The position numbers were made by a program, and so were the translations under genes. From Alphaproteobacteria bacterium (GTDB lineage: Bacteria; Pseudomonadota; Alphaproteobacteria; Sphingomonadales; Rhodothalassiaceae), in contig RFIU01000183.1 in NCBI GenBank assembly GCA_003695555.1, forward strand, positions 1-5,526: 5,526 nt of DNA. The letters are read 5' to 3'. The notes under the pieces were generated by a model. The model did no database searches. It was not told the origin of the DNA and was given only the letters and a program-made list of their open reading frames with translations. How positions within the stretch are numbered: position 1 is the stretch's first letter; each line of letters opens with the position of its first letter. Below are positions 1 through 5,526 of this stretch, one piece after another.

Positions 1-1049
<1,049 letters not shown>

Positions 1050-1116
1050 GTCCCCTTCTCCCGTCTGTCCGTCTTCGATCATATCATCCCGGCTGGTGGA
1101 CCTCGCGCCCGTGAGA

Positions 1117-1146
1117 GCTATAGCAGGACCCCGGCAAGGCGTCCAA
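1117..1146 (-). promoter_or_regulatory. Probable sigma-70-type promoter of the protease gene
   Basis: On the minus strand a CTTGGAC -35-like element (TTGGAC at 1146-1141) is followed after 18 bases by TATAGC (1122-1117), or after 17 bases by CTATAG. The pattern CTTGnC-17-CTATAg resembles housekeeping promoters of Alphaproteobacteria. Transcription would start near 1110, giving a leader of about 60 bases before the ATG at 1049. Its place between a terminator and a gene supports the call, although the -35 match is imperfect. Confidence 0.5.
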
Positions 1147-1149
1147 GTC

Positions 1150-1173
1150 GCACCGGGTGCATGGCGGTGCCGG
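1150..1173 (-). promoter_or_regulatory. Possible operator: repeated GGTGC half-sites upstream of the protease promoter
   Basis: The plus strand shows GCACC-G-GGTGC (1150-1160), an 11-base palindrome. A second GGTGC lies at 1166-1170, exactly ten bases after the first (1156-1160). The cluster lies about 40-63 bases upstream of the inferred transcription start, where an activator would bind. No regulator is recognised, and in GC-rich DNA such short repeats can arise by chance. Confidence 0.25.
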
Positions 1174-1204
1174 AAAGAAGGACATTCGCGAACGGCAGAA
1201 TTAT

Positions 1205-1225
1205 GGCCGGATCCCCATCCGGGCC
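1205..1225 (-). repeat. Second inverted repeat between rplQ and the protease
   Basis: CGGAT and ATCCG arms flank a GGGG loop, and a further GGC/GCC pairing lies beyond one bulged base. It lies 25 bases past the rplQ terminator, and ATAATTCTG follows it on the minus strand. There is no true T-run, so it may be a backup terminator stem or just GC-rich chance pairing. Confidence 0.35.
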
Positions 1226-1249
1226 AATCGGATACCAGGCCGTAACGGC

Positions 1250-1293
1250 AGAAAAGGAACGCCGCCCCGCCGCATCGATGGCACGGGACGGCG
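1250..1293 (-). terminator. Intrinsic terminator downstream of rplQ
   Basis: On the minus strand, CGCCGTCCCG (1293-1284) pairs with CGGGGCGGCG (1269-1260). This gives a ten-base-pair GC-rich stem with one G-U pair and a 14-base loop, followed by a T-rich run TTCCTTTTCT (1259-1250). It begins about 31 bases after the rplQ stop, where the end of the alpha operon is expected. The T-run is interrupted by two C residues, so efficiency is uncertain. Confidence 0.7.
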
Positions 1294-1324
1294 CAGAATT
1301 TTCCGTCAGCAGGCTGTCAGCCGG

Positions 1325-1747
1325 TCAGGCGGCCTCTGCGGCCTCACCTTCTTCCTCGACGGGGCCGGAATCGCGACCCTTGGCTTCCGGGTCGCGATCG
1401 ACCAGCTCGATGATCGCCATCGGCGCATTGTCGCCCTGCCGGAAGCCCGCCTTCAGGACACGGACATATCCGCCGGGACGGTCCTTGTAGCGCTCAGCCA
1501 GTACGTCGAAGAGCTTGCGGGTCAGCACCTCGTCCTGAAGCTTTGCCAGCACCAGGCGCCGATTGTGCAGGTCGCCCTTCTTCGCCTTGGTGATCAGCTT
1601 TTCGACATAGGGGCGAAGATCCTTGGCCTTCGGCAGGGTGGTCATGATCTGCTCATGCTTGATGAGCGCCTGCGCCAGGTTCATGAACAGCGCGCGACGG
1701 TGCTCCGCCGTGCGATTGAGTTTGCGTCCCGCCTTGCGATGCCGCAT
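1325..1747 (-). CDS. rplQ: 50S ribosomal protein L17 (bL17)
   Basis: L17 is a bacteria-specific protein of the 50S subunit located near the polypeptide exit tunnel. It has 140 residues. The conserved N-terminus MRHRKAGRKLNRTAEHRRAL (1-20) is followed by the helical core FMNLAQALIKHEQIMTTLPKAK (21-42), LRPYVEKLITKAKKGDLHNRR (44-64), and the C-terminal GGYVRVLKAGFRQGDNAPMAIIEL (92-115). The last roughly 20 residues form an acidic, Ala- and Glu-rich tail (EEEGEAAEAA), a low-complexity extension that I recall in several alphaproteobacterial L17 proteins and that is missing from the E. coli protein. The ATG has an excellent Shine-Dalgarno sequence, AAGGAG (1760-1755), seven bases upstream. It lies 77 bases behind rpoA and is the last gene of the operon; a terminator hairpin follows about 31 bases after its TGA stop. 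Confidence 0.98.
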   Translation of the reverse strand: MRHRKAGRKLNRTAEHRRALFMNLAQALIKHEQIMTTLPKAKDLRPYVEKLITKAKKGDLHNRRLVLAKLQDEVLTRKLFDVLAERYKDRPGGYVRVLKAGFRQGDNAPMAIIELVDRDPEAKGRDSGPVEEEGEAAEAA

Positions 1748-1775
1748 CGCTCGTCTCCTTGAAAACGGACCGCCG

Positions 1776-1811
1776 CGTCATTCCGGGCGCCGGCGAAGGG
1801 GCACGGAATGA
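1776..1811. repeat. REP-like palindrome in the rpoA-rplQ spacer
   Basis: CATTCCG (1779-1785) and CGGAATG (1804-1810) form perfect seven-base inverted arms around an 18-base GC-rich centre that contains GGCGCCGGCG. The outer sequence reads CGTCATTCCGGGCGC at the left and CGGAATGAG at the right. From memory, CGTCATTCCGG-type palindromes are common dispersed repeats in alphaproteobacterial genomes, but I see only one copy here. On the mRNA it would form a stem-loop ending about 19 bases before the rplQ Shine-Dalgarno sequence. Confidence 0.5.
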
Positions 1812-1824
1812 GGTGCGCCGGTTC

Positions 1825-2841
1825 CTAGTATTCGCTTTCCAGCTTCTTCGCCATTTCTTCGATGTTCTCAGGCGGCCAGCCGGGCACCTCCATGCCGAGC
1901 CGCAGCCCCATCTGCGCCAGCACCTCCTTGATCTCGTTCAGCGACTTGCGGCCGAAGTTCGGGGTGCGCAGCATCTCGGCCTCGGTCTTCTGCACGAGAT
2001 CGCCGATATAGACGATATTGTCGTTCTTCAGGCAATTGGCAGAACGGACCGAAAGTTCCAGCTCGTCCACCTTGCGCAGGAAGTTCGGATTGAAGGCCGG
2101 CTCTTCCTCCTCGCGCTTCTCCTCGATCTGACGCGGCTCTTCGAAATTGATGAAGAGCTGAAGCTGATCCTGCAGGATCCGCGCGGCATAGGCGACCGCG
2201 TCCTCAGGTACGATCGTACCATCGGTGACGATTTCCATGGTCAGCTTGTCATAATCGAGAATCTGGCCCTCGCGGGTGTTCTCGACCTTGTAGGCGACCT
2301 TCTTGACCGGAGAGAACAGCGCGTCCACCGGAATCAGCCCGATCGGCGCATCGTCGGGCCGGTTGCGGTCCGCCGGCACATAGCCCTTGCCGGAGGTGAC
2401 CGTCAGCTCCATGTTGAGCGTCGCATTCTCGTCCAGCGTGCAGATGACGAGATCCTTGTCGAGAATCTCGACGCCGGCGACCTCTTGGATCTGCCCGGCC
2501 TTGACCTCTCCCGGACCGGTCGCCGCCAGATGCAGGCGCTTGGCGCCATCGACATTCACCCGGATCGGGATCTGCTTGATGTTCAATACGATATCGGTGA
2601 CATCCTCACGCACGCCGGGAATCGAGGAGAATTCGTGCAGCACTCCTTCGATCTGGATCGCGGTGACGGCGCCGCCCTGCAGCGAGGACAGCAGCACCCG
2701 ACGCAGCGCATTGCCAAGGGTCATGCCGAAACCGCGCTCGAGCGGCTCGGCAATGATCTTCGCCTGACGGGTGGGATCCTTGCCGGGGATGACCTCGAGC
2801 TTGTTCGGCTTGATGAGTTCCTGCCAGTTCTTGTGGATCAC
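1825..2841 (-). CDS. rpoA: DNA-directed RNA polymerase subunit alpha
   Basis: The alpha dimer nucleates RNA polymerase assembly, and its C-terminal domain binds UP-element DNA and activators. It has 338 residues. The N-terminal dimerisation domain covers about 1-235, with GFGMTLGNALRRVLLSS at 37-53 (assembly arginines R47/R48). A charged linker rich in Glu and Arg (about 236-249) leads to the C-terminal domain at about 255-320. DNA-contacting residues match E. coli R265, N268, C269, G296, K298 and S299 as R266, N269, C270, G297, K299 and S300. The C-terminus GWPPENIEEMAKKLESEY is the form I associate with Alphaproteobacteria. The start is GTG; MIHKNWQELIKPNKLEV matches the family start. A GAGGAA purine stretch lies seven to nine bases upstream. 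An ATG eight bases upstream is out of frame and stops after three codons. It lies 92 bases behind rpsK. Confidence 0.98.
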   Translation of the reverse strand: MIHKNWQELIKPNKLEVIPGKDPTRQAKIIAEPLERGFGMTLGNALRRVLLSSLQGGAVTAIQIEGVLHEFSSIPGVREDVTDIVLNIKQIPIRVNVDGAKRLHLAATGPGEVKAGQIQEVAGVEILDKDLVICTLDENATLNMELTVTSGKGYVPADRNRPDDAPIGLIPVDALFSPVKKVAYKVENTREGQILDYDKLTMEIVTDGTIVPEDAVAYAARILQDQLQLFINFEEPRQIEEKREEEEPAFNPNFLRKVDELELSVRSANCLKNDNIVYIGDLVQKTEAEMLRTPNFGRKSLNEIKEVLAQMGLRLGMEVPGWPPENIEEMAKKLESEY

Positions 2842-2869
2842 GGTTCCATTCCTCGCTCGGTTTCGCTTC

Positions 2870-2885
2870 GCCGTCCGCCGACGGC
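2870..2885 (-). repeat. Stem-loop in the rpsK-rpoA spacer
   Basis: GCCGTC and GACGGC form a perfect six-base-pair stem with a four-base loop (GGCG on the minus strand), ending about 28 bases upstream of the rpoA GTG. No T-run follows, so it is not a terminator. It could stabilise or pace the message; it could also be chance in GC-rich sequence. Confidence 0.4.
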
Positions 2886-2933
2886 CATCGTCCGTTTCGG
2901 CCGCGCCTTCCGCCGATGCCGGCGCCCCGCGGT

Positions 2934-3323
2934 TCAGACGCGGCGGCGCTTGCGCGGGCGGCAGCCGTTGTGCGGGATCGGCGTCACGTCACGGATCGCG
3001 GTGATGGTGAAGCCGAGAGCCGAGAGCGATCTCAGCGCCGATTCGCGCCCCGAACCGGGTCCCTTGACCTCTACCACCAGTTCCTTCATGCCGTGCTCCA
3101 TCGCCTTGCGGCCGGCGTCCTCGGCAGCGACCTGTGCCGCATAGGGTGTCGATTTGCGCGATCCCTTGAATCCGACCGAACCGGCCGACGACCACGAGAT
3201 GGTATTGCCCTGCTGGTCGGTGATGGTGATCATCGTATTGTTGAAGGTCGCGCTGATGTGCGCCACGCCGCTGGCGATGTTCTTGCGCTCGCGCCGCTTC
3301 ACTCTGCTCGGTTCCTTGGCCAT
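2934..3323 (-). CDS. rpsK: 30S ribosomal protein S11 (uS11)
   Basis: S11 is a component of the 30S platform; it lies near the 3' end of 16S rRNA and the mRNA exit path. It has 129 residues, the family's usual length. The core includes HISATFNNTMITITD (22-36) and GSRKSTPYAAQVAAE (54-68), and the C-terminal signature RDVTPIPHNGCRPRKRRRV ends the protein. The Asn-Gly pair at 119-120 matches the site where E. coli S11 is known to carry isoaspartate. RPRKRRRV instead of the more common RPPKRRRV is a small variation. The ATG start is supported by homology. Its Shine-Dalgarno candidate AGGA (3331-3328) is only four bases upstream, rather close, so initiation may lean on the surrounding purines. It follows rpsM after 138 bases and precedes rpoA with no rpsD in between. 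Confidence 0.98.
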   Translation of the reverse strand: MAKEPSRVKRRERKNIASGVAHISATFNNTMITITDQQGNTISWSSAGSVGFKGSRKSTPYAAQVAAEDAGRKAMEHGMKELVVEVKGPGSGRESALRSLSALGFTITAIRDVTPIPHNGCRPRKRRRV

Positions 3324-3341
3324 CTCGTCCTACTCTTTCCC

Positions 3342-3360
3342 GCTTGACGCCGTCGTCAGC
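3342..3360 (-). repeat. Stem-loop just upstream of the rpsK ribosome binding site
   Basis: On the minus strand TGACG-ACGG-CGTCA makes a five-pair stem with a four-base loop. It is extended by two GC pairs past a single bulged A. The stem ends about ten bases before the AGGA of rpsK (3331-3328), near enough to affect ribosome loading. Confidence 0.4.
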
Positions 3361-3397
3361 TGTTCGCCTCTAGCGCACCCGTATTCCGTCCGTTTCC

Positions 3398-3424
3398 TTT
3401 GCCCGGCCATGCCAGCAAGGCAAA
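3398..3424 (-). repeat. Inverted repeat in the rpsM-rpsK spacer
   Basis: TTTGCC and GGCAAA arms of six bases enclose 15 bases that contain a smaller GGC/GCC pairing. It lies mid-way in the 138-base gap. No T-run follows on the minus strand (GGAAACGG), which argues against termination. Confidence 0.35.
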
Positions 3425-3461
3425 CGCCGACGGTCGCTACGAATCCGGCGGTCCCGCGCCG

Positions 3462-3830
3462 CTACTTCTTCTTGCCGGCGATCGGCTTCGCCTTGCCCTT
3501 GCGGGTGCGCGCATTGGTATGGGTCCGCTGGCCACGCACTGGCAGCCCCTTGCGGTGCCGCAGCCCACGATAGCAGCCGAGATCCATCAGGCGCTTGATG
3601 TTCATCGCCACCTCGCGCCGAAGATCGCCTTCGACCACATATTCCTGGTCGATCAGTTCACGGATCCGGATCACCTCGGCCTCCGAGAGATCCTGAACCC
3701 GGCGTTCCTCGGGAATGCCGAGCTTTTCGCAGATCTCACGAGCCCGGGTCCGTCCGATCCCGTAGATATAGGTGAGGGCGATTTCCACCCTCTTGTTGGT
3801 CGGAATATTGACACCAGCAATTCGCGCCAC
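3462..3830 (-). CDS. rpsM: 30S ribosomal protein S13 (uS13)
   Basis: S13 lies in the head of the 30S subunit, contacts the P-site tRNA and forms bridges to the 50S subunit. At 122 residues it has normal length. The N-terminus MARIAGVNIP is the conserved family start, followed by the helix-two-turn-helix region (YIYGIGRTRA, 21-30). The C-terminal signature GLRHRKGLPVRGQRTHTN is at 89-106, followed by a Lys-rich tail ending GKKK that reaches toward the decoding region. The start codon is GTG; it is fixed by the conserved N-terminus and by an AGGAG site at 3844-3840, nine bases upstream. E. coli rpsM also starts with GTG, inside the S4-binding leader. The gene lies 122 bases behind adk and heads the alpha-operon part of the cluster. 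rpmJ, which precedes rpsM in E. coli, is absent here. The stop is TAG. Confidence 0.98.
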   Translation of the reverse strand: MARIAGVNIPTNKRVEIALTYIYGIGRTRAREICEKLGIPEERRVQDLSEAEVIRIRELIDQEYVVEGDLRREVAMNIKRLMDLGCYRGLRHRKGLPVRGQRTHTNARTRKGKAKPIAGKKK

Positions 3831-3856
3831 GACCGTGCTCTCCTGCCTGTCCGTGC

Positions 3857-3876
3857 GACCTCGACCATTTGAGGTC
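3857..3876 (-). promoter_or_regulatory. Candidate regulatory stem-loop in the rpsM leader
   Basis: On the minus strand GACCTC (3876-3871) and GAGGTC (3862-3857) pair perfectly across eight bases. The first arm's GACC can instead pair with an internal GGTC (3866-3863), so two exclusive hairpins are possible. The structure lies about 12 bases upstream of the rpsM AGGAG. This position would suit translational feedback, but no ligand can be inferred from sequence alone. Confidence 0.4.
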
Positions 3877-3906
3877 CCGCCGTCTTCGTTTCAACCATCC
3901 GCTCTT

Positions 3907-3929
3907 CCCGCACGCGTCCGGCGCGCGGG
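3907..3929 (-). repeat. Strong GC hairpin between adk and rpsM
   Basis: CCCGCGCGC and GCGTGCGGG form a nine-pair stem with one G-U pair and a five-base loop (CGGAC on the minus strand). It starts about 23 bases after the adk stop. It is followed by AAGAGCGG with no T-run, so it is more likely an mRNA-stabilising or processing element at the adk/alpha-operon border than an intrinsic terminator. Confidence 0.5.
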
Positions 3930-3952
3930 CTTAACCCAACTCGTGCCGGTCG

Positions 3953-4654
3953 TCAACCGGCCGTACCCGCCGCGTCACCATCGTCGCACTTCGGCGGCTT
4001 CAGATTCTCGATCCCCAGCTGGCGATCGATCTCGGCGGCGACTTCATCCATGGGCCTGTTGCCGTCGATCCGGATCAGAATGCCGCGCTCACGATAATAG
4101 GGCAGCAGGGGTTCGGTCTGCGCCTTGTAGACCTTGAGGCGCTGGCGCACGGCATCCGGCCGGTCGTCGTCGCGCCGGACGAACTCGGTGCCGCCGCACT
4201 CGTCGCATACGCAGTCCTTCTTCGGCAGATGGAACTTGTCGTGATAGGTCGCGCCGCACTTCGCGCAGGCGAAACGCCCCGAGATGCGTTCGACCAGGAC
4301 ATCCTCCGGCACGACGATCTCGACCACCGCGTTCAGCTTCGTGCCGCGCTGTTCGAGCATCGCGTCAAGCGCGCCGGCCTGCGCCACGGTGCGGGGAAAG
4401 CCGTCGAGGATGTAGCCATTGACGCATTCGTCGCGGGTCAGCGCCTCGGCGATGATCTGGACGACGATGTCGTCGCTGACCAGTTCGCCGCGATCCATGA
4501 CCTCCTTGGCGCGAAGCCCGACGTCGGTACCCGATTTGGCCGCCGAGCGCAGCATGTCGCCGGTGGACAGCTGCTTGAGGCCGTGTTCGCGTTCCAGCCG
4601 CTGGGCCTGGGTTCCCTTGCCGGCACCCGGCGGTCCGAGAAGAATGATGATCAT
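3953..4654 (-). CDS. adk: Adenylate kinase with zinc-type LID domain
   Basis: Adk is a cytosolic enzyme that interconverts ATP + AMP and 2 ADP, and it is essential for adenylate balance. It has 233 residues. The P-loop GPPGAGKGT is at residues 7-15, the NMP-binding stretch STGDMLR at 30-36, and the family signature DGFPRT at 84-89. The LID carries CxxC pairs at C130/C133 and C150/C153, the four-Cys zinc-binding form known in Gram-positive and many alphaproteobacterial enzymes and absent from the E. coli enzyme. An additional Cys (C148) sits just before the second pair. Residues RRDDDRPDAVRQRL follow, with the usual LID arginines. After about residue 214 there is a short hydrophilic tail (PPKCDDGDAAGTAG) that is not part of the core fold. 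The ATG is preceded by an AGGGAGGG Shine-Dalgarno sequence (4670-4663) inside secY and overlaps the secY stop as ATGA, so translation is probably coupled. The secY-adk linkage is classical. Confidence 0.98.
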   Translation of the reverse strand: MIIILLGPPGAGKGTQAQRLEREHGLKQLSTGDMLRSAAKSGTDVGLRAKEVMDRGELVSDDIVVQIIAEALTRDECVNGYILDGFPRTVAQAGALDAMLEQRGTKLNAVVEIVVPEDVLVERISGRFACAKCGATYHDKFHLPKKDCVCDECGGTEFVRRDDDRPDAVRQRLKVYKAQTEPLLPYYRERGILIRIDGNRPMDEVAAEIDRQLGIENLKPPKCDDGDAAGTAG

Positions 4655-5526
4655 CTGCGACGCCCTCCCTTCAGCCGCGCCTTCTTGATCAGTCCCTCAT
4701 ACTGGTGAGCGAGCAGATGCGAGTGAATCTGCGCGACTGTATCCATCGTCACCGAAACCACGATCAGCAGGCTGGTGCCACCAAGATAGAAGGGGATCGA
4801 ATAGCGCGAAATGAGTATTTCCGGAACGATGCACACGAAGGCGAGATAGAGCGAACCGACCGCCGTCAGTCGAGTCAGCACATAGTCCAGGTATTCGGCC
4901 GTGCGCTTGCCGGGTCGGATTCCCGGAATGAAGCCGCCATGCTGCTTGAGATTGTCGGCCGTCTCTTCCGGATTGAAGACCACCGCCGTGTAGAAGAAGG
5001 CGAAGAAGATGATGCCGGCGGCATAGAGCAGGATGTAGAGCGGACGGCCATGACCGAGCAGCGCGGTCACCGTCGTCAGCCATTCGGGCCCGCCGGATGC
5101 GGCGAACTGCGCCACCGTCATCGGCATCAGCAGCAGCGAACTGGCGAAGATCGGCGGGATCACGCCCGATGTATTGAGCTTGAGCGGCAGATGCGAAGTG
5201 TCACCCTGGAACATCCGGTTGCCGACCTGGCGCTTGGGATACTGGATCAGAATCCGCCGCTGGGCGCGCTCCATGAAGACGATCAGCGCGATCAGCGCGA
5301 TGACCCCGACCAGCAGCAGGAACAGGCCGAGCGGCGAGAGCAGCCCCCGCTCGCCGAGTTGGAGCGCCTGGACGAGCGCATTGGGCAGGGCGGCGACGAT
5401 GCCCGCATAGATGATCAGCGAGATGCCGTTGCCGACGCCACGCTGGGTGATCTGCTCGCCGAGCCACATCAGGAACATGGTGCCGCCGACCAGCGTGGCG
5501 TCGGCAACGGCATCTCGCTGATCATC
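4651..5526 (-). CDS. secY: SecY, protein translocase channel subunit (partial, C-terminal part)
   Basis: SecY is the pore subunit of the SecYEG inner-membrane translocon, which exports and inserts proteins with SecA or the ribosome. The genuine part begins near the end of transmembrane helix 4 (MFLMWLGEQ, from 5478) and covers about 275 residues of a family that is usually 430-450 long. Counting from that Met, helices lie near residues 17-39, 50-69, 104-126, 147-168, 202-222 and 230-249. The cytosolic loop 5 motif PGIRPGKRT is at 185-193; its Arg is the one known to matter for SecA-driven export. The protein ends in a basic tail (KGGRRR). The N-terminal part lies outside the window. The frame is open to base 5526, but codons beyond about 5490 come from an inverted copy of the gene itself and give non-SecY residues (DDQRDAVADA). 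Those should not be treated as protein. The TGA stop overlaps the adk ATG. Confidence 0.97.
   Translation of the reverse strand, partial: DDQRDAVADATLVGGTMFLMWLGEQITQRGVGNGISLIIYAGIVAALPNALVQALQLGERGLLSPLGLFLLLVGVIALIALIVFMERAQRRILIQYPKRQVGNRMFQGDTSHLPLKLNTSGVIPPIFASSLLLMPMTVAQFAASGGPEWLTTVTALLGHGRPLYILLYAAGIIFFAFFYTAVVFNPEETADNLKQHGGFIPGIRPGKRTAEYLDYVLTRLTAVGSLYLAFVCIVPEILISRYSIPFYLGGTSLLIVVSVTMDTVAQIHSHLLAHQYEGLIKKARLKGGRRR
5410..5526. repeat. Perfect 37-base inverted repeat at the window end (probable fold-back chimera)
   Basis: Bases 5490-5526 are the exact reverse complement of 5410-5446, with 43 bases between the arms; the next inner base pair (5489 against 5447) does not match. The terminal arm read on the plus strand encodes RGVGNGISLII, the SecY motif that the inner arm encodes on the minus strand. 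The second arm runs to the very last base of the window. The pattern fits a strand that snapped back, primed on itself and copied backwards, and not a natural gene structure. Confidence 0.9.

Noticed and set aside
1759..3144. Plus-strand open frame of 461 codons across rpoA and part of rpsK
   Set aside because: It spans two conserved genes and their spacer on the other strand and shows no family resemblance; it is open only because of the codon bias of rpoA.
3849..3896. Possible promoter upstream of rpsM: TTGAAA with TCAAAT 16 bases later on the minus strand
   Set aside because: The -10 lacks the key second-position A, and the sequence overlaps the leader hairpin. It is too weak to call without transcription data.
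3907..3929. The adk-rpsM hairpin as an intrinsic terminator
   Set aside because: The stem is strong, but AAGAGCGG follows instead of a T-run, and termination here would cut essential genes off from any visible promoter.
5490..5526. A second, oppositely oriented secY copy, or a hairpin telomere, beginning at the right edge
   Set aside because: Only 37 bases are visible, they match perfectly, and the arm ends at the last base. A microhomology-primed fold-back artefact explains all of this more simply.

Overview
The window is a high-GC piece of a bacterial chromosome, almost certainly from an alphaproteobacterium. All real genes lie on the minus strand, so transcription runs from high to low coordinates. 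The gene order is secY - adk - rpsM - rpsK - rpoA - rplQ - htrA-like protease. Adk sits directly behind secY, and rpmJ and rpsD are missing from the places they hold in Escherichia coli. This is the layout I know from Alphaproteobacteria. RpoA and S13 look like those of Rhodospirillales-type lineages, but I would not name a genus.

Layout in transcription order: (1) 5526-4651, the C-terminal part of SecY, cut by the window edge. (2) 4654-3953, adenylate kinase, coupled to secY by a 4-base ATGA overlap. (3) 3830-3462, rpsM (GTG start). (4) 3323-2934, rpsK. (5) 2841-1825, rpoA (GTG start). (6) 1747-1325, rplQ, followed by a convincing intrinsic terminator at 1293-1250. (7) A separate unit with its own likely promoter (1146-1117) drives an exported HtrA/DegP-type serine protease. 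That gene starts at 1049 and runs off the left edge inside its PDZ domain, so it has no stop codon in the window.

The first six genes join protein export (SecY), nucleotide balance (Adk), small- and large-subunit assembly (S13, S11, L17) and the RNA polymerase alpha subunit. This is the distal end of the spc operon fused to the alpha operon. The protease is a periplasmic quality-control enzyme, transcribed separately. The intercistronic gaps are long for ribosomal operons (122, 138, 92 and 77 bases), and each contains at least one inverted repeat. One of these, between rpoA and rplQ, resembles a dispersed REP-type palindrome.

The most striking feature is at the right end. The last 37 bases (5490-5526) are a perfect reverse complement of 5410-5446, with a 43-base spacer. 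Read on the plus strand, those terminal bases encode the SecY motif that lies just inside the window on the minus strand. The SecY family match stops at the junction. I read this as a snap-back (fold-back) chimera at a contig end rather than biology. I found no undescribed biological system; otherwise this is a conserved housekeeping region.
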